Below are positions 11,286 to 23,719 of a DNA stretch of 64,000 bases, piece by piece. The notes beneath the pieces are model-generated. The model saw only the letters and a program-made list of their open reading frames with translations. It made no database searches and was not told the origin of the DNA. Each line of letters starts with the position of its first letter. Positions within the stretch are counted from its first letter, which is position 1. This stretch comes from Phoronis australis. Its lineage: Eukaryota > Phoronida > Phoronidae. The stretch spans positions 697,475 to 761,474 of the forward strand of contig NMRA01000100.1 in the NCBI GenBank assembly GCA_002633005.1. Direction: 5' to 3'. Position numbers and translations under genes: made by a program.

Positions 11286-13836
11286 GTTGACTGACTCGTA
11301 AATAAAAACACACGATGACCGAACTTATCAAAACCTCGAGATAGAAAAATGACTGACTGGGCAGCTCTCACAGTCAGACTATACGAAAAGAAATAGGCGG
11401 GAAATTCTTGCCTCCCAAAACGTCACTTCCGGAGCAGTGAACGAATAGTTAATCAAATAACGAAAAGCTGTAATTAAGGGGAAAATATGTCTGGGATAAC
11501 CAACAAACCTTTTTTTGCATAAAAAGACATGATAAAAGGTTGCCTTCGCCTTTAAGTATAGTCTTTTCGTGACTGGAATTTTAGTTTCTAACTTTGGCTG
11601 GTTTATGTCTGATGTCTTCAGGCTGGCCGCGACGGGCCTGATCGGGTTTACGCATCAGTCGGCAAGTTTTCGCCATGGGATTTCAGCACATTTTTTAAAA
11701 AAAAGATTGTAATTTAACAACAATTAGTTTGATAGCAATGCACCACAGTTTTGTAGAAAGTTTGTCATAGGTTACAGATACATCACAGCGTGTAAATTTG
11801 ATTTCACCCATTGTCGAAGACCGGGTTTCAACCGCCTTAGACTACAACAAGCGCATCCGTCCCGAAATGAATTTTTCTAAGCACCCTGGGCGAATACATT
11901 AGCCCTAATAGATGGTGGCATCAACGAACCAAATGATGATTTTTATTGACCCTGGCAGCAACTTTGTGGTGACAGACGCTAACGACTGGGCGACTGAATT
12001 TCGGGCTGGGTGAGTAGATTTTATGGCTCAATCACCCAGCTGGTGAGTGGGGTTTTGAAACTTGAGTATATCCTTGATGGGCTGGGTGCTTATTTTAGCT
12101 GAGTCTGATAACACATGGGGGCGCCTTATAGGGGCATGGGCGCTTATTAGGGTGAATCCGGTATTCATTATTGACTTCACTGAAAAGATCATAGCGTTTT
12201 TATCTGTCTTTCATTTTATTTGCAGCACAGCTGCTTCTTGCAACAATATTTTGGGCTTCATTACAAGTAATTGGTTTGAAAAAGAACATTTTGTAAAATA
12301 TGTACTTAAGCTACATGAAGTATCCAGCGTTGGACTGGGTGACACCTGTCAGCTTCTGGCAACCATTTCTAGCATTGTTTTCTTATTCTGATCTTTATAT
12401 GCAGGTTTATGCAAAGCCTTTTTTGAAAAAATGCAACAATGTAAAAGATCCTTATTCTACAATAGTTTAATCTGGAGGTTTAACAATAATGTATCATTGT
12501 TTGCATCTCATTCTTTTCATAGTCCATAGTTTTGCCCCTATTACTTGTAAAAAGAGAAGTAAACTGAATAGATCCTTCCAATCTATTAGAAGAGTACAAT
12601 GCACTGTCTTCAGTCCAAATCATGAAATGTTGTCCAGACGCTGTAATGTCACAACCACTTGTTACATTTTATGCCTCAGGTAAATTGTCCAATTATTGTC
12701 TCAGTTGTTCTCTAGTAATTTTCATAGTTCTTTCGATTAACCTTTGCTAAATGAACTGTAATACTTGTGGCCTTAAAGGCATTCAGACTCTTTGTTCATG
12801 CTACATAAAATGTCATCGCATTATTTGCGGTGTTTTGGGTTTTAATTGAAGTGCTTTGGCAATAACTACGCCATGGTTTTTCTTTGAATTTTCACCTTAT
12901 TGCTTACTAAATGTTTTTCCTTTTGAGGATTTGACATTAAAGTATACAGACATGCCAGTACTGTACTAAATAGTACATCTGTTACCTGTGCTACACAGAG
13001 ATGCCTATATTATGAACCCTAGAAAAAATGGCCTAATTTGGCTCCCTGATGGAACTTCTTATCTCAGAAATAGTCTATTGCATTCATGTGAAACTTTCAA
13101 ATGGCAGTTTTTTTAAGTGCTCCACTTTTGTATTAGGGGTTACAAAAATAGAGCTTTGTGATTTCTATGAAAAAATCAAAAGTTGGATGAAACAAAAACA
13201 AATTAATTATATTTTAAAAGCTGTAGCAGCATTTTTGAGATATTATCTTGGACAAAACGAAATTTGGCCATGTCATTGTTGCCATTGTCATGTTATGAAG
13301 GTACTTTTCTTTCTTGCAAAATTTTAATGAAGACATGGTCACATTATCCAAGTACTTGTATTCGGTAGTCAAAAATCAAATTCTACGATACTTTCTACTT
13401 TCAGAAAACACATACTTTCAACCAGTTAAACTCTATAGTTTTGTAAATATTTGGCTAAATGTACAAATGGTGTACTACATTAAACCTTAAAGGATCTATA
13501 AATAATCCTTACTGCATTTTTGGGGATTGGTGAGGAAGTTGTCAGAAAAAATGAGATGGTCCAGGAATATTTGTTAGCTTTTGACATGTCAACAATTGTA
13601 TGATCCAAACTTGGTACTTTCCAATTGCTTTTCCAGTTTGATTTATGTCAGATATCAGACCAATACATTCTTCACTGGACTGAAAACAGAAATGATTGTA
13701 CCGTATATACTTACCATTTTCCAATATTGCAGGCACATGATCCAACTTGTGATAAGATGGCAATGGGTTAGTTGGTGGACAACTTTCACCATAGAAACTT
13801 AATGATTTCGCAGACTTTTTCTTGTTTTGAAAATTC

Positions 13837-14023
13837 CCATATTTCCATGTACGTGTACTGAAAGCTGGCCATATGCCAAATTCTTATATTTCCATGTAAG
13901 TGAACTGAGAGCTAGCCGTATGCCAAATTCCTATATTTCCATGTAAGTGTACTCAGAGCTAGCCATATGCCAAATTCCTATATTTCCATGTAAGTGTACT
14001 CAGAGCTAGCCATATGCCAAATT
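13837..14023 (+). repeat. 47-bp minisatellite, 4 copies
   Basis: Four head-to-tail copies of a unit containing TATTTCCATGTAAGTGTACT and GAGCTAGCCATATGCCAAAT. The first copy is the most diverged and the last two are nearly identical. Confidence 0.95.
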
Positions 14024-14831
14024 CGTTTGAGAAAGACTTAAACGCATAAGTCAGTGCTAGTCATAACATCAAAAAATATCCTACTTAAGCATCTGTACGG
14101 GTAGCAGCTAGTGTATAAGAAATGATGGTGGGAAATAACTACTCCTTCAGTTGAGCAGTAGGGTTCATCACAAGAGACAGGAATATTTCTAGAAGAGACC
14201 ATTTTAATTTATAGTTTCAATCAGAAGTTTTGTCAGGTTTTGGCAGGGTGTGCGGCTAAGTGATTCTCTCCCTAGGCAGCACAGATACTTTCTCCAAAAC
14301 ATGTGACCCTTTCATAAAATAATGTACCTAATCAGATATTCTTAAACTGAAAACTAAGAAAGTGTTTGAAATACTGTTTTGTACACAAAATAGTTTCAGT
14401 GTATTTACAAAAGTCTTATCATGAATGTACATGTTAAGGATGACAGGGTCAAGACTTGTAAAGAACTCTCAGCAATGGAAATAATAAAATTGTGAGGTAC
14501 AATAATACATGTTCACATCATTCTGTACAATGCAGCACTCAGGACTGACTTAATGAAAAACCTTTGAAATCATAGATTTACATACTAAGCGCAACGACAG
14601 TGTGGCACATCTATGCAGCTGTACCACAATAAGAGAGCTTATATACAAATGTTTTTTTTTTTACAAAATCTGTCTTAAGAAGCATTCGTTCACAAGATAA
14701 TTCCAGTGTATTTACAAAAGAAAACATCATAAATGTACATACTAAGGATGAGTGGGTCAACACGTGTAAAGAATTTCAACAGTAAAAGTAATGAAATTGT
14801 GAGTTACAATTATACATGTACACACCATTGA

Positions 14832-15010
14832 TTAAATACATGACACTTGTTGTTAACAGTCTTTATTCTGTTTCGTTTGTATCCTCTGAGCAAAGTTCTA
14901 CGTCAACAGAACATTGGTGAGGCAATTGACCAAGAGAAATGATTAAAAGACACATGGTATTTCGAAACCTACTTTTCTCATTCTTAAGTGGAAATAAAAT
15001 GAGGCAGTAA
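14832..15010 (+). mobile_element. Diverged copy of the inverted-repeat element found at 50.35 kb
   Basis: It shares with 50360-50550 the order GACACTT...AACAGTCTTTATTC, TTTCGAAAC, TTCTCATTCT(C/T)AAGTG and ATAAAATGA.GCAGTAAT. Its right arm is not evident. Confidence 0.55.
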
Positions 15011-15050
15011 TACCACCACAGAGCATAAGCTGGAGACATACACAGTGGGA

Positions 15051-15702
15051 CTCAACAGGTGTGAAATACTGCAAAGAATGACACGTGACAAATGCACTTA
15101 TCATTTTGTACAAATGCAGCACTCAGGACTGACTTAATGAAAAACCATTCGAGACATACCCGATACTCAAATGCTGGCAATTTAGTTGTACCAAACTACA
15201 AAACATCCAAGGAGTACTTTCTTTGTAGGTGGAGTGATTGCCTATAACAGTTTACCATTAGCTATTAAATCAATTACTGTTAAACGTACATTTAGAAGTA
15301 ACTTAATAACTTATTTATTATCTAATTAACTGTATATCTGCATGCATGTCAAAAATTGTATGTATTAATTAACTTNCTCGACAGGTGTGAAATACTGCAA
15401 CTAGAATGACACGTGACAAATGCACTCATCATTTTGTACAAATGCAGCACTCAGGACGGACTTAATGAAAAACCATTCGAGACATACCCGATACTCAAAT
15501 GCTGGCAATTTAGTTGTACCAAACTACAAAACATCCAAGGAGTACTTTCTTTGTAGGTGGAGTGATTGCCTATAACAGTTTACCATTAGCTATTAAATCA
15601 ATTACTGTTAAACGTACATTTAGAAGTAACTTAATAACTTATTTATTATCTAATTAACTGTATATCTGCATGCATGTCAAAAATTGTATGTATTAATTAA
15701 CT
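15051..15702 (+). repeat. 325-bp near-identical direct duplication around an N (probable assembly artefact)
   Basis: 15051-15375 and 15377-15702 are almost the same sequence, separated by the single N at 15376. Differences are a few substitutions and a 2-3 base indel, as expected for two alleles. A similar arrangement exists at 21943. Confidence 0.9.
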
Positions 15703-15866
15703 TACTTATTTATTTCATTTTCATTCATCTGTACATATCATTGTTCATCTTATTTATTTATTTATTTTATTTCAAGGACCATGTGGTAGATAAGTTTTAC
15801 ACTTAACATGTCTTTTATCCTCTATAAATAGAGTTACATATTATTATTAGTATTATTATGATTATG
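15377..15866 (+). mobile_element. LINE (CR1/L2-type) 3' end
   Basis: A frame at 15556-15657 reads VIAYNSLPLAIKSITVKRTF and then RSNLITYLLSN before TAA. This matches the last segment of many non-LTR reverse transcriptases (WNSLP-x2-IK-x6-TF-x3-L-x2-YLL), here with YNSLP. It is followed by a non-coding tail with GGACCATGTGGTAGATAAG and ATCCTCTATAAATAGAGTTA and ends in ATT repeats at about 15840-15860, typical of these LINEs. Only the end of ORF2 is present, so the copy is 5'-truncated. The same 33 codons occur at 15228-15329 in the duplicated copy. Confidence 0.75.
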
Positions 15867-16157
15867 CAAAAAAGAAGAATTTGAGGTGAATGTGTATAGT
15901 ATTGATATTAGATAACAAAGAAATGTTGCACGGTGTATCGAGAACTTAGGTAGCGATTTTAACCCACGTGAGTACAAAAATCACAATTTTCTCACAGGAA
16001 TTCATTATCATTCTGTGCCATTTTTTCATTATGTTAGGCGCTAACAACATAACACTAACTCACGAAAACATGCGAAAGATTTTACTATTACTGTTAGGTA
16101 AACGATGGACTTGAAGCAAAGTAAAATAGTGAGTAAGAATGATTTTGTCTGCAAAAC

Positions 16158-18516
16158 CAGGCCCGTAGCCAGGGGGTTCGATGGGTTCGATCAAACCCCC
16201 CTCCGCGAAGAAGGTACAGCCCCATGCTATCCGTTAAAGATGGGATACAGATGCACAAAAACAAAATTGTTGCAGCTACTGGTACTGCTAACTGCAATGA
16301 TAACCAAGTTAGTTGTAATTTTGAATTTGCTTCTGATTCAATGACCTTCACGTAACCATTGGGCACTACCTGGCCTAAGCTTCACCTGAGTGGCATTTGC
16401 GTATATGACAGGATCGTGCAGACAATTAGAGGAGGCTTTATGTTATTTATCGGCATTGAACACACGTGGTGGTTGCCATGTAGGATAACAAGGAAGTCTA
16501 GAAGTAAATGTCTGTACCCAGCTAAGCTATATATATAGCAGCGAGAGACAGCAGCTCCCAAAAATTAATGCGGTGTTAATTCATTAAAATCTACCATAAG
16601 AAACAATACAGCAGAAAATAGGTGTGTTATCTGATAATGCTTGCTGACATTGGTATGGTAAAGGGCAGGCTTCTTCAAATTTGGAATTGAAAGTGTTCGT
16701 CAAATACAGGTATGTTTTTCATACAGTGTCCACTTCTATTGTGGGTTGGTGGAATGATATGCATGCATGTAAACTTGTGTGCATTTCCGTCCTTTTAAAT
16801 TCAGTAGAAGTCGATGGTAAGTTAGCTGTAGGCAGCCCTCCATCGTTGCTCAAAAATCAGATTTTAATTCTAACTGAGTTTTCTTGCACTGCGAAAACAC
16901 CAATGAGCATGCTCACATTTTTGTGGAAAAGTAGGCCTAGACCCAATAAAAACTTTGGTTAATGAGGATAGACTTCTCTTGTCAATAGTGTCAATGGTGC
17001 ACAACCTCACAGACTTCATACGAGCAACTGATGGAAAAGATTTCCACGGTTAGATGCCACTATTCCAAACATTCGCTACTTCGAAGGTCCACTACCCTCC
17101 GAAGATTCGTGTGACCTTCGAAAGTTCACAACTTCGAATGTCCACAATTCCAAAACCAGAACTCCGACAGTTATTAGTTTTTTCTTAAACATAAGTAAAC
17201 CCCAGGAGTATTTCGCATAAGGTTCCAATTCACACATTCACACTTTCGCACACATTCACTAGTAAAGCCCGAGCTCAGAGGAGTAGCAGACACGTTTCTC
17301 CAAACTTTGCTCGATTGTCAGCCAGTGAAGCCAGGAGGTGAACCCTGAGCTTTCCCAAACAGGAGTCGTAACAGACATGAATAAAGAATCATATTTTGTG
17401 TCCATTTAGTAAGCATTTAAAGGGTGTGCAATAGTTGAATAGTTCTTAGTATATTAATTACATTGTTTATAAATGCGCTCAGTTCCAATCACTGCCAAAC
17501 GTATCATTCTTGAATCTAACTAACGACTCATTCTCAAGCATGGACAACATCCGGGGCACAGGGTCATGCATGGCTGCAATGACCAACAGTTTTAAATTTA
17601 AGAACACTGAATGGGGCTTTGTGACTGTGAAGACAGGCAGGTTCACGGTAGCCTCTAACTACATTTGATTTTGACCCGGCCGTGTGCGTGGTTCTTGTGG
17701 GTGAGGTTCAGGTGCAGTCGTGCTGTGAAATGATGCGACCTTGACATGGATTTGATGAATGGTTGTGGTTGATAATTCATCAATTTTCGCACTCCATATT
17801 TTTAAAAATGCAATAATGTTCTAGTTTTTCTGTGTTGAAAAGACGCGGGTAATTTCGCATGCGCATGAAGTTCGGGCGTTGTTTTCGGTATAGGTACTAT
17901 GTCAAATAACCGAAGTAACATTCATTTTTGCATGTGAAAGTTTAAAAATTACACGAGTTGTAAAAGTTTGATCTGTTTGTAGTATTGGTTATATAACCGA
18001 AAACTTGCTCCCGAAATACAGCCTCTTTTTGTAGTTGTGAACCTTTGCAGTATTGAACCTTTGGAATGCGAACCGAATGCTGTTCCCATTTCCAACGACG
18101 TAAACAACTTCAGTAATATGCAAAAATATAACTATATAAACAATTTCGTCAAGTTTTTCTCAGACAAAACATTTCTGTCCGAGTAGGTGTTATCACTCAT
18201 TTATGCATGTCTGATTTGAAAATTTGGCAGGATGTAACGCCAGAATGTTTTTGACCACATTACATCCAAATTGAGTCTCGTTCTTTGCGAGCAACTGTCA
18301 CGGCATCCTCATCTCTGTTATTACTAATTCCGTATCATCTCAGAAACATAGAGCTGAGAGCCATCGTTGTGTATACAAGTTTCCCTCCCCCCTAATTAAG
18401 CTGCGTCAACTGAGGGCTTTAATGAAAACTCCTCAGTGTCTAGGTTTGCAAAATATCAAAGGTCCACCATTCAAGAAATTGGAACCACCCCCTGTACAAT
18501 GCTGGCTACGGGCCTG
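16158..18516. mobile_element. 2.36-kb non-autonomous DNA transposon, hAT-like, with 5-bp target duplication
   Basis: The left end reads CAGGCCCGTAGCCAG and the right end reads CTGGCTACGGGCCTG, its exact reverse complement. Both ends are flanked by AAAAC (16153-16157 and 18517-18521). No transposase frame is visible inside. The interior holds a decayed SINE (about 17245-17375), a string of TTCGAA-containing near-repeats at 17080-17165, and GAAAACTTGCTCCCGAAATA at 18000, shared with 50.64 kb. A CAG-start TIR with a 5-bp duplication suggests an hAT-type element, which is an inference. Confidence 0.75.
17245..17375 (-). mobile_element. Decayed tRNA-SINE, same family as 42.1 kb
   Basis: It shares CATTCACTAGTAA, CGAGCTC.GAGGA, TTGCTCGATTGTCAGCCAGT and GCCAGGA with 42125-42268. 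The B box is partly kept (GGTGAACCCTG on the + strand) and the A-box end is largely lost. Confidence 0.6.
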
Positions 18517-18876
18517 AAAACAAAAACTGTGTTATCCACCACAACACTGCAATGCTGGTACTGTTTCTTTTTAACAATTTAACTCATTGTAGAATTGACT
18601 TGTGATGGGTGAATGGAAAGCAGTAAAACAAAACTGTTAACACAATAATCAGGTTAATGTCATGAATGACTTCTAACACTATCAATTATTATAAGCCTGC
18701 GCTAGGTAAAGCTATTTATTTTGTTGCAATCAATCACAAACATTGTGTAATTGTTGCTCAATACTCAAATTAAAGAATGGTTTAATCTTTGCAAAATAAT
18801 GGAGAAATCATTAACTTTATCACCCACTAATTACACTGGTACCCTGGCAATCGACCATCTTGGCTTTTTACTTTTT

Positions 18877-19971
18877 ATGCGCCCACATATTTATATGTGG
18901 ACGCATTATGCCGTCATCTCTGTCCGTCCGTCTGTCCGTCCGGGCGGCGTCCGTCCGGCGTCTGGCGTCCGGCATCCGCTGCTCTATCTCCAAAACCCTT
19001 TGACATACGTTCATGAAATTTAGCACATATGTTCCATTCATGAATGGGACGGCATGTGCGAACTTTTGGACGGATCCGACTACCGATGTGTCCCCTAGTG
19101 GCAATTTTAGTTTTTTACGCTTACCTTTGTATCTTCAAAAGTCCTGAACGGATTTTCATGAAATTTGGTATGTAGGCACCTATTAGTGAGATGACGCTAT
19201 CCTCCTGTTTTCAGATGGATTCGACATAGTTTGCGCCACCTAGTGGCCATTTTTACTGTTTTCGAGTCTGTATTTTTGCGTCCACCCCTCTATCAACCAA
19301 ACCGCTCAAAGGATGATTGTGAAAATTGGCGTGTATGTGCTTACTATAAGGAAGACAGCTGACAATGATTTTCAGATGATTTGGACTACTGTGGCGCCTC
19401 CTAGTGGTAGTTTTTTTTTTTTTGCGCCCATGGCTGTATCTCCCAAACCGTTTGCAGGATCTTTACTAAATTTAGCAAGTGTATTTATGTGATGTTGACA
19501 ACGGACGATGACGACTTTAGGATGATTCTGACTACCGGTATTCCTCTAGTGGCAATTTTAGTATTTGCCTCTAGTGGCAATTTTCGTATTTTACATTGAC
19601 CTCTGTATTTTCTTCAGGTGTGTACTTTGTGTTACTTCGTGACTATGAAGGAAAAGTTCCAAGTAGAAATTTGTTTCTGGCATTCTAATGCTGTGCTAAT
19701 CTCGTATGTTGGTAAATTTGTTTTTAATTCTATGTTTTTGTGGTGCTTTAAGCAACTGGTGTATAGGATGTGCTTGTATTATGAAGATTACTCACATTTT
19801 GCCCCTACCCTATTGAGGAGACAAGGACCATTCCTTTCCATTTTGCAAAGTACAACATACTACATATATGCCCTCTACTGGCCACTTTATGGTACCAATA
19901 AACAACCCTAGAAGGATACCGTATACGGTGCAATTGTGGGCGCATTTCAACGCTCTGCGTTGCTCTTGTTA
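18877..19971 (+). mobile_element. Full-length Helentron/pearl-like element, copy A (1.1 kb)
   Basis: It begins ATGCGCCCACATATTTATAT, with an own palindrome, and ends TGTGGGCGCATTTC followed by a small hairpin (CAACGC TCT GCGTTG) and CTCTTGTTA. The 5' and 3' ATGCGCCCACA / TGTGGGCGCAT are inverted. Inside, CTAGTGG(C/T) cores lie at about 19095, 19240, 19401 and 19546, giving units of 145-161 bp. Short frames inside are not conserved proteins. Layout resembles non-autonomous Helentrons (DINE/HINE, bivalve pearl elements), with subterminal inverted repeats, internal ~150-bp tandem units and a 3' hairpin. Class is inferred. Confidence 0.8.
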
Positions 19972-21151
19972 TTTTTGTTATCCTATGCTATGAACATTTC
20001 ACGTCACAACCATGCCCAAAATCAGCAGAAATAATAAAATCTGACACTCATAGCTCACTGTACTATTGACCAAAGGTCTGGAGAGGCAAATGAGACTGTT
20101 TATTTATGCTGAATCGAAAACTGTAAAACAAAAAACGTAAAATAGAGTATTGGAAGCCATTTTGAAAAAAGCGCTACCTGTGGATCAAAGATGAGACAGC
20201 CACCTACTGCCCATGAGATTACGGAAATGGCCGATAGAAACCAAATTTGCTAACAGAGAACTAAGTGTTACAGAAACGGCCGACAGAAGCTGATATTCAA
20301 AGAAAAGTTGTGGGATGTGCCGAGAATTCTTAATTGGATTAGGCAGTGACTTTAATCGCATGACTAAAAAATCACAGAGTCCTCACAGGGATTAACTGTC
20401 ATTCTGTGCCGATTTTGTAACACTTAACACACCAAAACTAGCAACAGAGTGAACCCAAGCACCCATAAATCGTTGTGCAGTCACGTAAGTAAGACAGTAC
20501 CTCATTGTGTTCGATTTTTGACTCGAAAGAAAGAGCAATCAGTAAAGCAGATATAGTTACTATTTTTGTTTCCTATTGTGTGTTTTAAAACGCAGAACTT
20601 TGCAGTGCACTGGGAAAGTTTTGTTTGTTCGTTGACAGTCTAATCTTGCATAATGAATAATTTGTAAACAAATTCTGCGGGAGTGCCCTCGTAACATCAT
20701 GTATCCTCGAAAGAAAAGGACAACGAAGAGTGCAGGGATTTTCTCTTGACAAAACAACACAAAATGTGACAAAACACAGGCGACAATTGTCGCGAAGCCA
20801 AGTATTCGGCGGCGACAGGCCCGAATTAAGAAGTGTATACACGATGGAAGCTGGTGGGAGTGAAATTAAGCCGACTGACTGACGTCACTCAGACCATTGA
20901 GCCGACGGACTGACATCAAAAAAGCCGGTACGAAACTAGCCACCCTCTCTCCACGTCCTCGAAAAAACGGCCCTTGAGAATAACATAGAACACCTCAAAT
21001 CTAAATAGGGGTCCGGTGCACTACCTGGGACCATTAGGCGGTGCGGAAACGGGCGCAACTAAGCACTGTAGTGGAGCGGGGAAGATGGAGTTCGAGTGAA
21101 CGATGCATTCTATATAATAGATAACGAATTTTATGAGGAATTTATTTACAT

Positions 21152-22350
21152 TTCAGAAAGTATATATTTTGTAGGGGTTACAGGTAACAGAATTTAAGAT
21201 ATTAGCACATAATACAACCTCGTAAACAAGATTCACAGTTACCTTAATGTTTGCTTGTTAAAAATTTTCCTCTAGGAGAGATCTGTTCCTGTGCATATGA
21301 AAATCAATTATTAAGTTGTTGCCAGCCAACTTAACCGTAGTCTGCCAGTTTATTGCACGTTTAATGGGTCAGGAATGTGTGTATTTATCACATACTGGAG
21401 AGGTGCTGGTGACACTTGATTGAAGCATTACTTATTTGTTTCAGCTAAACATAATGAATGTATGTTGAAAAGCTCATGTAATACTACTGGGTTTTTGCCA
21501 CAAGATTGGCCTTTGAAGTGTTTCAGTTTGTCTCTGCTAATGACACTGTTGAAAAATGAAAGCGCTCCGAGGAGCGAACCTTGGCGAAATTAACCAAAAA
21601 GATGACGATAAAGATGATGACGAAGATGACGAATATGACGACGATGGTGAACAAAAGAAGTATTAGTAACATACACATGACGAACGTAGAAGTCCGAAAT
21701 CAGTAAGAAAAAGGCTACAGTCTTGTGCGACACTTGGCGAAATTAACGGAAAAGACAACGACGGAGATGATGACGAAGATGATGACGATGATGACGAATA
21801 TGATGATGGTGGTGGCGATGATGAACAACATCACAACATTCATATGACGAATTTAGATGTCATAAATCAATAAGAAATAGACTACAGTCTACTTCAATAG
21901 AAGATAAACCAACATCAATGCAGCAAGAGCGCTCAACAAAGGNTCAGAAAGTATATATTTTGTAGGGGTTACAGGTAACAGAATTTAAGATATTAGCACA
22001 TAATACAACCTCGTAAACATGATTCACAGTTACCTTAATGTTTGCTTGTTAAAAATTTTCCTCTAGGAGAGATGTTTCCTGTGCATATGAAAATCAATTA
22101 TTAAGTTGTTGCCAGCCAACTTAACCGTAGTCTGCCAGTTTATTGCACGTTTAATGGGTCAGGAATGTGTGTATTTATCACATACTGGAGACGTGCTGGT
22201 GACACTTGATTGAAGCATTACTTATTTGTTTCAGCTAAACATAATGAATGTATACTGAAAAGCTCATGTAATACTACTGGGTTTTTGCCACAAGATTGGC
22301 CTTTGAAGTGTTTCAGTTTGTCTCTGCTAATGACACTGTTGAAAAATAAA
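21152..22350 (+). repeat. ~407-bp direct duplication around an N (probable assembly artefact)
   Basis: 21152-21559 and 21944-22350 are nearly identical (GAGAGATCTGTTCCTG against GAGAGATGTTTCCTG is one of few differences). The second copy begins directly after the N at 21943. The sequence between them is present once only. It looks like an allelic overlap joined by an N. Confidence 0.85.
21580..21890 (+). repeat. Two ~153-bp units with GAT/GAC-rich cores
   Basis: Both units start CTTGGCGAAATTAAC (21580 and 21733), continue into GATGA/GACGA runs and end with a CATATGACGAA/CACATGACGAA block and AAGGCTACAGTCT or its variant. Upstream lies a GCTCCGAGGAGC palindrome. One frame gives a short Asp/Glu-rich peptide that stops quickly, so there is no gene. 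Confidence 0.8.
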
Positions 22351-22815
22351 TGTGATAGGGGATACTTGTCTGTGACTTTTTTGACAGGGAGGGAGGCTCA
22401 GCTGGAAATCATATCTGCCTATTTAGAGACTGGATTTGAAAAAAGGGACCAATGAAAAAGTCACACTCTTTTGAAGGGTTTTTGTTTAAGAAATGTCCCC
22501 CTTTTATAGAGGTTGATTCCATAACTTTATGCTTATCGCTCTCATAGGGATTGCTGGACAGCTGAATTTTTAACACATTAAGCCTCAGTCATAATGCAGG
22601 AGTATTAATGGCGTGCTGTGGAAAATGAGCAACTTTTTTGGCAAAGGAAGTTTTAAAAATATAGATAATATGAAAGCCCTTCTGTAGTTGGAAAAAGGAA
22701 CCTTTTGTAGAGGTTCGAATTCGAATCGTATTTGGGAACTGTCGGAAAGGCTTTCATAGAGAAACTGATCGGGAAGAAGTTCTCTTGTGAGTAGCACATG
22801 CGTTATTAGCTGTCT

Positions 22816-22998
22816 TGTAGAGTATCTCCTTGGCCATCATATGATGTTGTATTGTAGAGTACCTCCTTGGCCATCATATGATGTTGTATTGTAGAGTATC
22901 TCCTTGGCCATCATATGATGTTGTATTGTAGAGTACCTCCTTGGCCATCATATGATGTTGTATTGTAGAGTATCTCCTTGGCCATCATATGATGATGT
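22816..22998 (+). repeat. 37-bp minisatellite, 5 copies
   Basis: The unit contains TGTAGAGTA(T/C)CTCCTTGG and the palindrome CATCATATGATG. Copies alternate between T and C at one position, so the present array may have grown by doubling of a two-unit block. Confidence 0.95.
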
Positions 22999-23628
22999 AC
23001 GTACACTACTAGGTAGAACTATGGCAGTCTGTTACTCTTCTGATCCAGCTCACTTAAATATCATTAGGTATCTGACTGTAGTTGTTGCTTTAATAACTCA
23101 GCCACTTGCTGAAGCTATATTTCACTTAAAGTACACTCAGATAAGTAGTGTCAAGTTTGGCCTTCATAGATTGCAGCAAAAATGTTGCCAACTCCACCAT
23201 TGAGAACGCTCATATTGAATTAATTTACCCCAAAAATGAAAGTGCGTTATTTAAAGCTTACACTTTTGAGTTTCTTACACATCAAACTTCCTGTGTGCTT
23301 CTTTTTATCATGAAAACATGCTGTGCTTGGTATTTTCTTTGTTATTGTTTTGTCTTCAACCTATTATCTAGCCAGTGGCCTGGTTGTAATGTTTAATCCA
23401 AGCTCTTGATTTAGTTTTCTCTTTGATTGTGAATGGAGATTGCAAGTGTGAACATAACAAATAACACAGTAAAATGCATATTCCTTGTATTGAACCCACC
23501 TAGTTTGTTGCCTTGAGGCACCTGCTTGAATGTAGAAATGTTCACTACTGGAAAAAATACAATAACTTCCAGTCTGCTTGGGCCTGACCTGACGACCAGT
23601 GACTGTTTGATTTGTTGTTTCCCCGCAG

Positions 23629-23719
23629 GCATTAGCCAGGTTACAGGAGCAGTACTCGTGTGATGATGCTCTGCTGCCAGAGAACCGGTGCAAGAACGCC
23701 TACCCAGAAGTGCTTCCAG
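23629..23719 (+). CDS. RPTP exon: D1 pTyr-loop region
   Basis: Acceptor CCCCGCAG, donor GTCAGT. The exon reads ALARLQEQYSCDDALLPENR then CKNAYPEVLP and ends one base into a codon. PENRCKNAY takes the place of the KNRY motif that shapes the phosphotyrosine pocket: Tyr is kept and the Arg is Ala. This is the first sign that D1 is not a standard phosphatase. Confidence 0.9.

Larger units (their letters stand above)
519..23628 (+). other. Intron 1 of the RPTP gene (23.1 kb), repeat-rich
   Basis: Recognised contents are listed as separate features. Stretches in which I see nothing beyond ordinary AT-rich intron sequence are about 771-2040, 3190-4060, 4130-4860, 4955-7580, 7745-8235, 8405-9460, 11300-13835, 15870-15940, 18525-18875, 19975-20330, 20440-21150, 22355-22815 and 23000-23628. 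A diverged direct repeat pair lies at 14385-14580 and 14690-14835. A dispersed repeat pair lies at 15945-16040 and 20334-20436, both sharing ATTCTGTGCC. Confidence 0.7.

Noticed and set aside
843-23600. CRISPR arrays, operons, bacterial promoters
   Set aside because: The sequence is metazoan; tandem arrays have no spacer structure and no prokaryotic gene organisation is present.
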